Shown: in pieces, positions 42,689-54,505 of the stretch
How the letters are laid out: each line of letters begins with the position of its first letter
How positions within the stretch are numbered: the first letter of the stretch is position 1
From: Lepidodermella squamata
Taxonomy: Eukaryota; Gastrotricha
Direction of reading: 5' to 3'
DNA: 64,000 nt
Assembly (NCBI GenBank): GCA_047495785.1
Contig: JBLDXI010000015.1
Location: 2,046,001-2,110,000 of the forward strand
Notes under the pieces: generated by a model
What the model was told of the DNA's origin: nothing
Seen by the model: the letters and a program-made list of their open reading frames with translations, nothing else
Databases searched by the model: none
Translations under genes and position numbers: made by a program

Positions 42689-43777
42689 TCATTCATTGAA
42701 ATATTGATCCCGCATTTCGTAAAGATTGACTCGTAGTGGTTCGGCTCCAGCAGGCACTTGCAGCCCGGAATAAACTAATTCGGGGGCAATGGTAATGACA
42801 CCATTTTCGCCGCTGACCCGCTGGACTGGGAGGTTGGCCTTGCGCTCTTCACTCAGCTCTTCATCACCAAAATCAATCGCAGTCATCAGCACTGGAGCGT
42901 CATTGACGCGATCATACCTCAAAAATAACATCTGGGTGGGCTCGCCTGGCGTAGGTTCCGTCATGGCGCTCTTTCCGCGCGGAAGAAAGACCTTTACAAT
43001 AAGCAACACCATGACGCTAGTAGAGGATGCAATGTAACGATCAGCCAGTTCTTCATAAGGAATATCATGAGAGACCATAATTTCCACAATCACAGTTGGC
43101 AAGAAGGAAGCTGAAACTGGACCGATGATCTTACGTCCAAGTTGCGCATCAGGTTGCCGAAGTCTGTCTCCACTGAAGGTAAGTGTAGCAGTACGACGAC
43201 TGGCTATTGGACGACAATTACCCATCTTAGGAGATGCTAGCACATATTTGGCGAAGTTGTAGTCGAAATAAAAGCACATGCTTTCGTGACACAGTCCTTC
43301 CATACCAGAAATGTAGATTTTTCCGTTGTGAAAAAGCCCTCTGACATTGAAGTCATCGAAAAAATCGACAGGCAGCGCATCCCATATTTCAGGTAGCATA
43401 CCATCAAAATCGAGGCCAACATCCGTCAAAGTTGCAATATGTTCTGGCGAACAACCTTGAAGTTTGTTTTTTAGCGCCGTTCGAATTTTATCTTGCCACT
43501 CATTCAGTTCTGAATGGTCAATTGACTTGTCATTGTATCCAGAGTCATCCTGAACAGCAGATGTGCACAAATTAGGGCTTGACGATGATGGCCTGCTGCT
43601 TTCTGAGACAGGCAACGGGAATGGAGATGGCAACGGCGAACGTCCATGTTTACAATCGGTGTTGTGTCCAGCAATCACAAGCGCAAGTTGCTTGCTAGAA
43701 TTGTCGGAATCAGCCTCAGCACCATAAATCATTTTGTTATTATTATAAACTCTAAAAAGTCGAAACATTATAACCAT
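42689..43777 (-). CDS. PD-(D/E)XK/Uma2-like putative nuclease, tandem copy 2
   Basis: The translated protein is identical to copy 1 and the DNA looks identical through the ORF. The offset is exactly 1279 bp, and the 190-bp spacer upstream (42499-42688) is repeated before copy 3. Such identity means a very recent unequal exchange, gene conversion, or an assembly duplication. Same domain reading as copy 1. All copies are transcribed on the minus strand, head to tail. Confidence 0.6.
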   Translation of the reverse strand: MVIMFRLFRVYNNNKMIYGAEADSDNSSKQLALVIAGHNTDCKHGRSPLPSPFPLPVSESSRPSSSSPNLCTSAVQDDSGYNDKSIDHSELNEWQDKIRTALKNKLQGCSPEHIATLTDVGLDFDGMLPEIWDALPVDFFDDFNVRGLFHNGKIYISGMEGLCHESMCFYFDYNFAKYVLASPKMGNCRPIASRRTATLTFSGDRLRQPDAQLGRKIIGPVSASFLPTVIVEIMVSHDIPYEELADRYIASSTSVMVLLIVKVFLPRGKSAMTEPTPGEPTQMLFLRYDRVNDAPVLMTAIDFGDEELSEERKANLPVQRVSGENGVITIAPELVYSGLQVPAGAEPLRVNLYEMRDQYFNE

Positions 43778-43967
43778 TCCATTTACATTATATACATTTA
43801 ACCAAGCATTACGTGTAACATAAACGAGCTAATTTCTCAAGAGGCGAATTTTCAAAGTAAATTATACTAATGAGCAACATCTAGACAGTTAAGGCAGTCT
43901 TAAACGGAGCTACATACAGTTTTTACATCAGCGAGAACTTCACCACACGATGGAAATCCAACAGGTT

Positions 43968-44614
43968 TCATTCATTGAAATATTGATCCCGCATTTCGTA
44001 AAGATTGACTCGTAGTGGTTCGGCTCCAGCAGGCACTTGCAGCCCGGAATAAACTAATTCGGGGGCAATGGTAATGACACCATTTTCGCCGCTGACCCGC
44101 TGGACTGGGAGGTTGGCCTTGCGCTCTTCACTCAGCTCTTCATCACCAAAATCAATCGCAGTCATCAGCACTGGAGCGTCATTGACGCGATCATACCTCA
44201 AAAATAACATCTGGGTGGGCTCGCCTGGCGTAGGTTCCGTCATGGCGCTCTTTCCGCGCGGAAGAAAGACCTTTACAATAAGCAACACCATGACGCTAGT
44301 AGAGGATGCAATGTAACGATCAGCCAGTTCTTCATAAGGAATATCATGAGAGACCATAATTTCCACAATCACAGTTGGCAAGAAGGAAGCTGAAACTGGA
44401 CCGATGATCTTACGTCCAAGTTGCGCATCAGGTTGCCGAAGTCTGTCTCCACTGAAGGTAAGTGTAGCAGTACGACGACTGGCTATTGGACGACAATTAC
44501 CCATCTTAGGAGATGCTAGCACATATTTGGCGAAGTTTTAGACGAAATAAGTGCACAAGCTTTCGTGACACAGTCCTTCCATACCGGAAATGTAGATTTT
44601 TCCGTTGTTAAAAA
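43968..44614 (-). pseudogene. Nuclease-like gene, tandem copy 3 (interrupted)
   Basis: It is identical to copies 1 and 2 from the stop codon up to about 44533 (C-terminal 184 residues). It then carries substitutions that create a stop (GTTTTAGAC instead of GTTGTAGTC on the plus strand). Similarity stops at 44614 in the GTTGTTAAAAAC stretch. The missing upstream coding resumes at 46351, so the gene is split by an insertion of about 1.7 kb. Confidence 0.75.
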
Positions 44615-46350
44615 CAGAGCTATGGATCTGATTTAATCTAGATTAGATACAATTTCGAAAAAATGCTAGATCTATCAAAATCAGATTTAAATTTCCAAGA
44701 CAAGATTAGATCAAATCAGATCCATTTTATTGCGATACGTCGACAATGTCCGCTAGGACACGAGTCCTTATCTAGTCGTTGTTTGTCACGTGAGGCAGCT
44801 TAGGTAGCGACGGATCAGCAGTCTCGGCTTGTTTGACCAGCGGATACAGCGCCAAAAACCGCCTTAACATTCGGACGAGCGTGCTCCATCGCACTTCAAA
44901 ATCTAGGGTCGGTGTTAGCCATTTGTTGCGATGAATCCCATCCATCCATGTCTGGGACTTCAGTGACGAGAAACAGCTGGCCGAGTTCAACGATGGCGTT
45001 GGCCGAAGTCGACTGTTTGATCGTATTCCGAAAACAAAACACAGCCGCGTGACATGGGTCACCATACCACTTGCTTTGCGTCCCGCCAAGCACACCGAGC
45101 GCATCACGTCATAAGACAAGATTAGGATCTTTTTTCGCAAGAATCAACAAAAAGCTCAGCAAATTTGTCCTCGCCCAAGGCGCCATCGTCGAAATAATCG
45201 ATATCAAGGGCGTCCTCGTTCAACGCGCTAACATCCGACATTCTCCGCGTTATTGCGCTTTTCGAGCAACAACATGTCAAATGTTAAACGGACACGCTCG
45301 AAAAGCGAATCATGTATTCAACGTTGAATCCCAGATAAGCAAGGCTCGACCAAATTTTAGCATAGCTTACAAAACCAACGCAATCTAAGAGTTAAATAAA
45401 ATCGAATTTTATAGAACTATTATTTATTATTTAGAAATATTAGAATTTAATCAAAAATTTTGAATTTTAAAATTTGAGATTAATTTATAGAAATTGTATT
45501 ATTTCAAAAGTTTTATAAATTTCAGAATTAATCGAACACATTTTAAATTACTAAATCTGAAAAATTAATAAAGAATTACCGGTAAATTGAGAGTAGAATT
45601 TGTCCGCGATAACTTCGAGCAATCTTTTCTGCTCTTTTTCCAGAGTCCGCGGGTCCGGCATTTTCAAATTCGGGTCATTGCTGCTCACTTGATGGGCCAA
45701 TCGATGATTATTAAGCGGTCTTTTGTTGGTGATAGCGTGATTTGGAATGAAATTAATTGCTGATTCCAAAGCTAGAACGGTCGGAAATTGGGGCAGTATC
45801 GCATTTTGAGGTTTATTAATCGTCAACGAGCCAGCGAGCGTAAACGACGGGGTTGTTTAGCGGCATTTTCTCTCAATTGCTTTAGATTCTTCGACCAGGA
45901 CTTCTTCGTGTTTTCCCGATAGATGGCGACGAAGGTTGCATGCATTGACAAAACCATTGGGGTTGAGAGCTGCTGTTAACACTTGGGCACATTTTCACAG
46001 GAAAAGACGGGAGCACCAGCAGGGTTGTTACCGTCCCTTTAAAGGCTTTAGTATGAACGGTATGCCGACGCTTGGGAGTTAAGGCGATCCTTCCATCAGC
46101 AATTCGTTGTGAAGTTGACATTTCAAAGCAAAAATTGTTTAAAAAAATAGAACTGACTTTCCACATTATTTGGTTGAAAGTTGATGGCGCAAATGGCGCC
46201 CAATATAGCTTCATCTGCTGGTAGGGATTAATTTCTGGACACCCTGACGTTTTTTAATCGGACAAGATCAAGATTAGATTAGATCAGACTCGACGGATGT
46301 CTAGATCAACTTAGATAAAATCAAATCAGATCCCAAATCAAATCAGAAGG
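44615..46350. mobile_element. hAT-type insertion (degenerate) within nuclease-like copy 3
   Basis: It is bounded by coding sequence of the nuclease-like gene on both sides. GATCTGATTT-type motifs lie at the left end (GGATCTGATTT at 44624) and inverted at the right (AAATCAGATCC at 46323), with repeated AGATTAGAT nearby, forming subterminal inverted repeats. It contains a transposase remnant on the minus strand. No clean target duplication is visible. Confidence 0.55.
44772..45140 (-). pseudogene. hAT-like transposase fragment
   Basis: The minus-strand frame has HRNKWLTPTLDFEVRWSTLV followed by RMLRRFLALYPLV, the hAT signature around the TRW(N/S)S...MLERF block. A neighbouring frame carries the preceding part, implying frameshifts. 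Upstream 45200-45340 is an acidic frame (DALDIDYFDDGALGED) that may be its N-terminal region. No dimerisation domain seen. Confidence 0.5.
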
Positions 46351-46780
46351 TCGGTGAAAAAGCCCTCTGACGTTGAAGTCATCGAAAAAATCGACAGGCA
46401 GCGCATCCCATATTTCAGGTAGCATACCATCAAAATCGAGGCCAACATCCGTCAAAGTTGCAATATGTTCTGGCGAACAACCTTGAAATTTGTCTATTAG
46501 CACCGTTCGAATTTTATCACCTGGCGTAGGTTCCGCCATGGCGCTCTTTCCGTGCGGAGGAAAGACCTTGACAATAAGCAATACCATGACTTTAGTAGAG
46601 GATGCAATGTAACGATCAGCCAGTTCTTCATAAGGAATATCATGAGAGACCATAATTTCCACAATCACAGTTGGCAAGAAGGAAGCTGAAACTGGACAGG
46701 TGATCTTACGTCTTATCTTGAATTTTATCTTGCCACTCACTCAGTTCTGAATGGTCAATTGACTTGTCATTGCATCCATC
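46351..46780 (-). pseudogene. Nuclease-like gene copy 3, 5' part with scrambled internal segment
   Basis: Plus-strand 46351-46517 is the inverse of the codons for QGCSPEHIATLTDVGLDFDG to NVRGLF, continuing copy 3 after the insertion. At the shared string GAATTTTATC the sequence jumps to a C-terminal segment (TEPTPG back to PVSASFLPTVIVEIMVSHD, 46518-46710). It then returns to GAATTTTATCTTGCCACTCA and the SELNEW codons (46726-46780). The order of coding blocks is thus rearranged relative to the intact copies, at a repeated GAATTTTATC/GATCTTACG junction. Similarity ends near 46780. Confidence 0.7.
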
Positions 46781-49140
46781 GCTTGATAATCGCTGGATAA
46801 TTCCACCATTTCACCATGAAACAGTTTGTGGCATTGCATTTCAGCCAAATAAGGGTGAATTTCTCTCATCCGCTGGCTTATCATTGAGCAGCAATTTATC
46901 AGAGCCGCCTGATATATCATTGCATAATCAATTATTGCAGAAAACCACATTGCACCGATTTCTTATTGATCCCAGAGGTGGAATTTGGCGCCCTTTTTAC
47001 CGATTTTGAGTACAACACATTGCACAAAATGAGACAGAATTAGGAAAAGGACGTGACTGAATTTAGCTTGCTTTACTGGCTACTGACTTAAATCATGTTC
47101 ACAAGGAGTAACGAGTTAGCGGATTACCTCAGGGTCAGGGCTAGAAAACCCTCATTCCCGGCGGAATAATTCGGGCATTCAAGGACCCAAAAAATCGACC
47201 CTGGATGAAATTTATTAATTTCTAAAATATTTGAATGTTCAATTTATTTTCTAATATTAAAAATTTCAACATCGGTCAGAAATAATCATGGGTCCAAAGA
47301 AAATCAGATCTATGGGTTACGTAATAGATATGGTCAAATCGATAGCGCTTGTCGACTTCAACTTTGATACAAATCGAATATCCAATCCCTTAACTCTAAC
47401 GCAAATCTATATCCATGAAATAGCTTAAAAACACATGTTTTTTCTATACTAAATTGCGTAGGTCTGGGTCCAAGAATTTGTTTCTTCGGGGCGCCATGTA
47501 AGAAAGGGAGTGGCTGTCCCGGTACTAGTTGTAATGCTTTTTCACTCCACTTGATGAGAGCTACATTTTGACACCAACATCAACTCAATAGAAGAAAGTA
47601 AAAAAATCGCCCCATTCACGAACGACCGAATTTGAAAAACGACGCGATCACGATCACGAATTGACGATTTCTCCTCGCCCGGACGGACTCAAGCTTTCGC
47701 CATAAGGCGGAGCTAGTGAGACAATCGCGAGCTTACGCTCTAGAAAAGTTTGGTCTGGTTTACCAACTAGATGTCCCTACCCCTGGTACTCCAGTTATTG
47801 CAGACTGTTTCTCCAGGACCCAGGCATTAGTGCCCAGGAGGCTTTTCCACTCACTCAGCGAAGCCTATAAACGCCGTCGTAGCAAGAGAGCTACCATGAG
47901 AGTAGTTTGGAGAATTATTTACAAGAGTAAAGAAGTTGACCGAGTAACGCGTGCTAAAAATTCCAGGGCATTGTGCCATCAAAAATTGATCAAAAAATTA
48001 TCTAAACGACAAAGGTTAAATCTAAAACGGTTAAATTTGGATTTCCCTTTGTATTCGGCGGAATGCTTAAATAGTATATACTTCCACTCGCCCGGTAATC
48101 AAGCGCTTAGTGTCATTAGATATGTATAGAGAATAAAAGGGTACTCGAGCGACAAATTCCAAAATTCGTCAAATGAACAAAGCGGTGAAGCGGAGGTGAT
48201 CCTTTTTTCAAAAGCCAGCTTCCAAAATTTATATTTGGTTTTAAAATTAAACATTAAAAATAAATATAATCGCAATCGAAATTCATTTTAAACATAAGGG
48301 AATAAAGATTTTTCCCGCTTTTTTTGTTACCCAAGAAACTACGCCGTATCACCAGACAGTCGCCGCGCGGACAGCAGTTAGGAACGCGTTAGGAACGCTG
48401 ATGAGAACTAACCCATCCTCCAACTGACATAACATAACATAACATTTTCTTTATTCGTCAGCACTTTTGAGATTATAAAAGAACAGTAAAAAAGAAACCG
48501 TAGAAAGCAACAAAAAGGCGTGCTGAGAATAAAAATCACTCCGGTGTACACACCCTGCCGGACAGGTCACGGTGGTGACCTGGCAAGCAGAGCGCGTGTC
48601 GGAGGTCGGAGGAGGACCAGTCTAGGGGACCGATCCCAGTCAAACCGAAATCCTCCAACTGAGAGCAGGCAAAATGTTGTGCCACAACTGCCAACGAGAC
48701 ATGCAGAGGCCATTCGTCTTTGAGAAATGATATTTAAATTTCAATGGGGAGCTCATACCTAAACTATCTATTCTAAGGGATTGCATACAGCGGACAACGG
48801 TTAGCTGGCTATATCATTTATTGGGCCAACGGATTACATTCATTTCACACCGCTTTTGTGAATTGGAGTTCGCAAATCAATTCCAATAAACAAAAACGGA
48901 TGGATGGATGTTAGACCCTGACACCAATTCTGGTGATTTAACAGGGCTTGGGTTGATAAGTTAGACCTGTCACCTGTCACCTGTCACCTGTAACCTATTT
49001 CGGTGTTATGCGGAAAAAAACAAATAGGCCGCTTTCTGATTTCGAATTTCGAACGTAATTCTATTTGAAATACTGAAACATTTGAAAAACTGAACTAACA
49101 GTAATTTTATTTTAAATTGAATTTCAAAATAGTTATATGT
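46781..49140. other. Intergenic DNA with short tandem repeats
   Basis: It holds an ACATA-type repeat (48426-48446) and four CACCTGT units (48965-48992). An unassigned 137-codon frame (47716-48129) starts near ALEKFGLVYQLDVPTPGTP and is lysine/arginine-rich later. I do not recognise it and cannot tell whether it is real. The rest is AT-rich without features. Confidence 0.4.
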
Positions 49141-49199
49141 CGTATATATTTTCCATGGCGACGCGTTTGCGGGAAAATAAACAAATCCGGGTGCTGGTC

Positions 49200-50090
49200 G
49201 CCGCGTCGCCGGTCGCCGGACCTTTGGTGTTCCAGTATCCTACTGCATGTTGCGAACCGCCTTCATTCATGCAGAAACGCGCCCCGGAAGCTTATCGTGG
49301 CCGCCCTCGATGTCCAGGCAGCACATGATAGTGCGTGGCACGCTGGGCTCATCCACAAACTCTCGCTCCTCCCCCTGCTAGCAAACCTAGTGGGATGGCT
49401 GGTTCCTGGTTGACTTCCTGAAAGATCGCAAACTCCAAGCTCTTGTCGCTGGACACCTTAGTCAGGAGGCGGTAGGCAAGTGTGGCGTCCCTCAAGGGTC
49501 ACCACTCTCGCCACCTATATATCCTGTACACCGCGGATTTACTGGGCGCCAGCATACTCAACACGCTGACCGAAGCATATGCCGACGATCTAACCATCAG
49601 TGCGTCCGGCGATAGCTTTGGCATAGCAACTAGTAGCGCCCAAATGGTAATTGACCGAATCAGCCAATGGGCGCGGCTATGGCGGCAAAAATCAACTCCA
49701 GCAAAAGCGAGGTTCTACCCTTTGCGTGGACTCCCTGCGAAATCCACCTCACTATAGACGGCTCCACAATCCCTCAAGTAGATACACTGCGCATTCTCGG
49801 CGTCCACTTCGACCGAGGTCTCAACTGGTCGACGCACATCGACAAGGCGATCCAGCGATGCTCCGCCAACCTGTCCTTCTTCCGCCGCCTTGTCTGGACA
49901 CCAGGGCTCTCAATCCGATGGCGGCGAACAGCATACTTAGCACTGATCCGCTCAGCGTTAGCATACGGCAACGTTGCATTTTGCAACGCGTCGAAGCGCC
50001 TAATGCGAAAGCTGAGCGTGCTGCGGAACAATTGCCTCAGGGCGATTTGTCATGCTCAGGGCTCCAATAACTCGAAAAGTGTCTCGGAAT
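49200..50090 (+). pseudogene. Non-LTR reverse transcriptase, degenerate relative of the 55.5-58.2 kb element
   Basis: Three frames together read VAALDVQAAHDSAWHAGL, then FLKDRKLQALVAG, KCGVPQGSPLSPPIYILYT, AYADDLTIS, ISQWARLWRQKINSSKSEVL, IPQVDTLRILGVHFDRGLNW and WRRTAYLALIRSALAYGN. These parallel the intact element block for block (LDVQAAYDSVW, GVPQGSPLSPLLY, YADDLTVV). Frameshifts occur near 49400, 49490 and 49670. The endonuclease domain and 3' end are missing. It is more GC-rich than its surroundings. Confidence 0.85.
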
Positions 50091-50360
50091 CTGCCCTACC
50101 CTTTCGTGAAACTGTCTCGCTAACCCCTATTTCAAATGATGCCGAAACGTCGCTCCTTTTCTTTATTTTCCTCTTTACTCTTTATTTTCAAAGTTGAAAA
50201 TCAATCTCACTGTCTCGATCCGAAATTTTCTAAAATATCAAAATTGGTATAAAAATCCTAAACAATTAAAGTTGTGGAAAACAATGATAAATTACAAGCT
50301 GCGATAGATAGCGAGTAGGAAGTAGAAAGCGCGGTGCGAAGAGTGAATTGCGATATCAAA

Positions 50361-51840
50361 CTAGCCATCTAGAAGAGAGTGGTGCGAATTTTCTTTCACA
50401 TATGCCTTGAAGGCCCCGCCTACGCCAGTCTCGAAATGCCATGCCTCGGGTCCACCGCCGAATCGAGCCGTTAGGGCTTCGCGAATGACAGCATCGGCGT
50501 GCAGCGGGCTCGGGCCGTTCCATCGAACAAAAGTTTCAGAATCGATCGCCTCATGTTCTAACGGGCGGTTAGGCGCCGCCACCAAGTTGATAACCGACCC
50601 TATCGATTCGACAACTGATTCAATCGGCGAAATCGATTCGCAAAGGAATTCATGGCGTTTCTCAGGAGTTGCCAACAGCAATCGATCAAATGGCACCGGT
50701 TCCCTGCCGTCGCGCACGGTCTTCTTTTCGCCCCAGTGGAGGGCTTCGTAAACCACATCACCGGTGATTGGAACTTGTGAATCTCCAGCACGGCGTAGTT
50801 CCGCTGCGGTTGGAATAGCAGCCAATTTAAAACAGCGGCTTTTTTTCTCGTGCTCCTCCATCCCATAGCGCAACTTGAGTGCATCAACAGTGTGAAGACG
50901 AAGTTCTTCCAGCTGCTTTCTCGTCGCATCATCGACCGATTGAAGAGTGTCGGATTCCCTGCGAGCGTTTTCGCGAGTGCCATGGACGATATCGGCGGCC
51001 AAGACAGCAACGCCATCAATTGTTCCGGAGGCGAGAAGTTCAGCCGTGATTTGTTCGAATTTTTGAAGCTTCATAACGCTGAGCAGTTCGATTTCATCTT
51101 CAATCGCGACCGCCCGCTCGGCTGAGGTTAAATTAACACCTTGAACTCGGGTCGCTAGATCGCGATGTCGGCGATAAATGTCAGCCAAACCAGCCACTTG
51201 GCAGATGAAGCGAGCGTCAATGACAGTTTGGAGCGGGCATTTTACCTGACGAAGCTGTTGCAGCATTGCCGCGGCGTTGCTGAGGAAGCTGTCGATGACT
51301 CGAACTTGGTGCGGCGCAAATTTCGTCTCGCTGTGATGTTGTAGTGGCTTGAATTTACGACCAAGGTCGAGAGAGGTGTGCGAATCACGCAGCTGTTGAT
51401 AGGCAACGCCGTAGTTGAAATGACTCGCCAGTTCATTGAGCTGCTTGAAAAGTTTGTCCACCCACGGAAAGCGCTTCCGAACATCGCTCTCGGCCAGATT
51501 TCCAAGATGAAGCGGATCCCAGTAGAAACGCATGACCTGGCCATCAGGAAGCGGAGGCAGCAGCTTTTCAAGCTCGATCGAGAATGAAATACTGCCCGTC
51601 GAAGCAGCCGCCTCGAACTTGATTGACGATATCATAGGCTTGCAGAACTTCGTAGATGCTGGACGCAAGATCTTTGCCAGTTTGGCCATTTTCCAAAACA
51701 TGCGACTGCAGATAGACTGCCTCAAACGTTTTATCGACGATTTCAGGACAAATACCGCCAACCATCTGCATCGTTCGATGTTTCACTGTCATTTTGTCAG
51801 CTATGACCATTATTGGCCTCAACCGCTCGGTAGATTTCAG
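50361..51840 (-). pseudogene. hAT-related (KIAA1586/ZMYM-like) transposase, frameshifted
   Basis: The frame at 51568-51822 gives VADKMTVKHRTMQMVGGICP and GKDLASSIYEVL, then NQVRGGCFDGQYF, as at the start of the catalytic core of KIAA1586-like hAT proteins (…VRGQCFDGA). The frame at 50361-51600 continues with MRFYWDPLHLGNLAE, FPWVDKLFKQLNELASHFNY and CPLQTVIDARFICQVAGLAD, typical of the same family's C-terminal half. A frameshift between RGGCFDGQYF and LEKLLPPLPDG (about 51590) breaks the gene. The second part stays open for over 400 codons, so decay is recent or part of it is used. No BED finger or start for the whole protein is visible. Confidence 0.55.
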
Positions 51841-53636
51841 CGGCGCTATTACGTTCTAAGAGACAGTTACAGCCGACGTCTATTATTTCGCACAACCGCA
51901 CGAGCCGCGCTATACAAAGAGAGTGTTGCGTGCATACGGAAGCGCTTTTATGCGAACATTAGCGCTCCACAAAAACCGGGAGACAGCATTTCGTTGCTCA
52001 TAGAAACCGAAAGAGAATGAGAATTCGGCCTCGAAAACTGTCTCTCAGGGGTAAGTCACTGCGAGGATTTCGAATAAAATATCAGATTTGCGCTGAGAGA
52101 TAACATTTCAACAGGATGACACTTCGTAGCGAGACAGCTGTCTCTTAGGAATCATAAACCACCTAGCCGTATAACGTATAATATGGTGCTAGAATCAAGG
52201 AGACTTTATAGTTTATAGTGACTTGAATGACAAAATCGTAAAAACTTCCTATTATGTGCGCGATGTAGAGATACGAGACACCAAAATTAAAGGTGCCGAC
52301 CGCTGTCTCCTTGAGGTTTTCAAGGAAAATTTTTTTATCTGTCTCGCACCTTCGGCAGTACGAAGGTAAATGTAGTTAGCTCCTACGCCCACGGGCCCTA
52401 TGTAAAATGCTAAATTATTGTAAAATACATAAGGTTCAAATAAAGAAGATTTTGTTTTTTTGTTTGTCAACCAAGGACACGGTACGCGGTGTCGGGGCAT
52501 GGTAAATTCGTGCTCAGCATGGCCGATTTGTGGTCTATATCATTTGGTGTGTTGAGTCTGACACAGGAACAATATCGGGTGTAAAAAACTTTTGGTCTGA
52601 GTTAGCCAGGTCTCGCTTAGGTTTTTCTGAAATGGGTCCGCCAACTTTCATTACGTACCTAAATATAAACATCTGCGTACCGATTTTCGAATTCTCGATT
52701 TGGAGTCCACCGTATCTCGGTCGTCACCCACGAGCCGAAGCCCGACAAAGGTGTTTGATAAGAGAGATTGCAGGCTCGTCGCATCCCGGTCGACCAGAGC
52801 GCGACGTGGAAATCGACTATGGCCACATCGGGGTCTGGTCGACCAGACCGCGTTGTGGTCGCTTTCAGACTTGGGTCGTAACACAGTGAGTCACAGTAGT
52901 AAGTCATTGTCATTCATAACTAGTTTGCCTTCACTATTCAGATGTCTGTTGTCCCGGGTTTTTTAATTGTAATGCTCCCGAAGCTGGTTTCTGAACAGTC
53001 TTCCACATTCTATCATTGATGTGACTAATTGTTTTAGAAATCAAGAAATTTATAATTTTCTTTCGGCGAATTTTGCTGCAACAGATGGGGAAGCTCAGCT
53101 ATGACCTGGTAATTAGTCTCGCCGAATTGTACTAGTGTATTCTAGTGATGTTTATTTTAAACCAGGTAACTTGGTTGAGCGCATAGTTGTGCGAATCTGA
53201 ATGGCGATTGAGCCAGCCGTCTGTGAAGAATGACTTCGATCATCCGTAGTTACTGAGGGTAAGCAGAAACATATTGCATCATTTGCATGTACCTTCAGAG
53301 TTAGTTTTCTCTCAGCAGATTGGATGCTGGCTTGTGGATGATAAATGATAATATTGCTTGCTGGCTCCTATGCTTTGTCTGGTCCCACGCATCAACTACG
53401 CATCTTTGCTCGCTTTGACTACTCCGGCTCCGGTTCTCCGGCTCCTCTGACTTGAATGCTGCCAAGAAATCGTCAATTTGGTGTCAACTGGTGCTATGAT
53501 AGCAATCTGAAATGGCTGAATTCTGTTCTCAATATTATACATTTTCTTCCCGATTTCGAAGTTCTTGGTCGCACTCTTTCTCTCGAACTCATCATTTCAC
53601 TTCTTTGTATAATTCCTTGAATTCGGTTTTGATGAA
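51841..53636. other. Repeat-rich region with GAGACAG/CTGTCTC motifs
   Basis: CTAAGAGACAG (51857), CTGTCTCTTAG (52139), CGAGACA (52273) and CTGTCTC (52300, 52339) recur in opposite orientations, with further ones at 50115 and 50208 on the other side of the transposase. They may be subterminal repeats of its element. GGTCGACCAGA palindromes lie at 52791 and 52840. No gene seen. Confidence 0.4.
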
Positions 53637-54068
53637 TACCGTAAACTACAGTATAAAGGCCGCGGCGACTAATTTTCCTGATTTTTGAAAAAGAGGCAAA
53701 AAGTGCGGCGATTATTCGAGTGCGGTCTTTTTCAATTTTTCAAAACTTGAGGTGTAGCAGGCGTAACAGGTGTAACAAGGGGCTCACTTTGCGCAGCAGC
53801 AGCTTGCGCCGCCATTTCAGCAAGACGCGCGGCTCTTCGGCTCCTCGACGTCACCCTGGGAGTAGCAGTCGGCGTAGCGGTAGGAGTCGCAGTGGGGGTA
53901 CCATCTGGCGATTCGCCTGGGTGGCTGTTGATCGCGTGCTTAGGTGCGGCGATTATTCGCGCGCGGCCTTTATTTATGCTGAATTGATGAAAATAGGGCT
54001 ATTTTGCGGCGATTATTCGGGTGCGGTCTTTATTCTTTATTCAGGCCTTTATACTGTAGTTTACGGTA
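53637..54068. mobile_element. MITE with 25-bp perfect terminal inverted repeats (TA target)
   Basis: TACCGTAAACTACAGTATAA... at 53637-53661 and its exact inverse at 54044-54068. A TA at each outer edge fits the TA target of Tc1/mariner/pogo elements. A subterminal GCGGCGATTATTCG motif occurs at 53705, 53946 and 54006. The centre (53743-53942, minus strand) reads as protein-like Ala/Thr/Pro-rich sequence (TPTATPTATPTATPRVTSRS, AARLAEMAAQAAAAQ), possibly a transposase or host-gene scrap. Confidence 0.75.
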
Positions 54069-54361
54069 TAATCCATATGTGCAATTTTCGATGTGTTATT
54101 ACAATTTTGGTATGAAATTTGTGAAATTGTTGTCAACTTACGTCGGTGGTGTTTTACGACTGGGTGCTTTCCTCTCTTACTCGCAGGTAACACGTATTAC
54201 CTGTCAGTAGTAGAGCCAAGTCGTGAAATTCTGATATTTTGTTCAATAAATTGAGTTATTACGACTTTCGGTGTGTTGATTTTTTGGAGGTTATTATGGT
54301 TACTGGATGCAGTGGGCAAATAATACTTTGGGGTTACGATATAGGTCCTATAAAATTACCT

Positions 54362-54433
54362 GGCCGTGTAGCTCAGTGGTAGAGCGCTTGCTTTGCATGT
54401 ATCATGTCCCGGGTTCAAACCCCGGCATCTCTA
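54362..54433 (+). pseudogene. tRNA-Ala(TGC) pseudogene
   Basis: The D-arm, anticodon loop TTTGCAT and T-arm match tRNA-Ala. The acceptor (GGCCGTG) no longer pairs with CATCTCT, and the anticodon stem is broken (GTATC instead of GTAAG). Confidence 0.75.
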
Positions 54434-54505
54434 ATGTTTTAAACCCAAAAACCTGGTAGGGAATCGTCAAACTCAAAGGCCTGTATCTGATGTATGGTTA
54501 TAACA

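Noticed and set aside
47716-48129. 137-codon plus-strand frame
   Set aside because: No recognisable domain, homologous copy or splice structure in the window; listed only in the region description.
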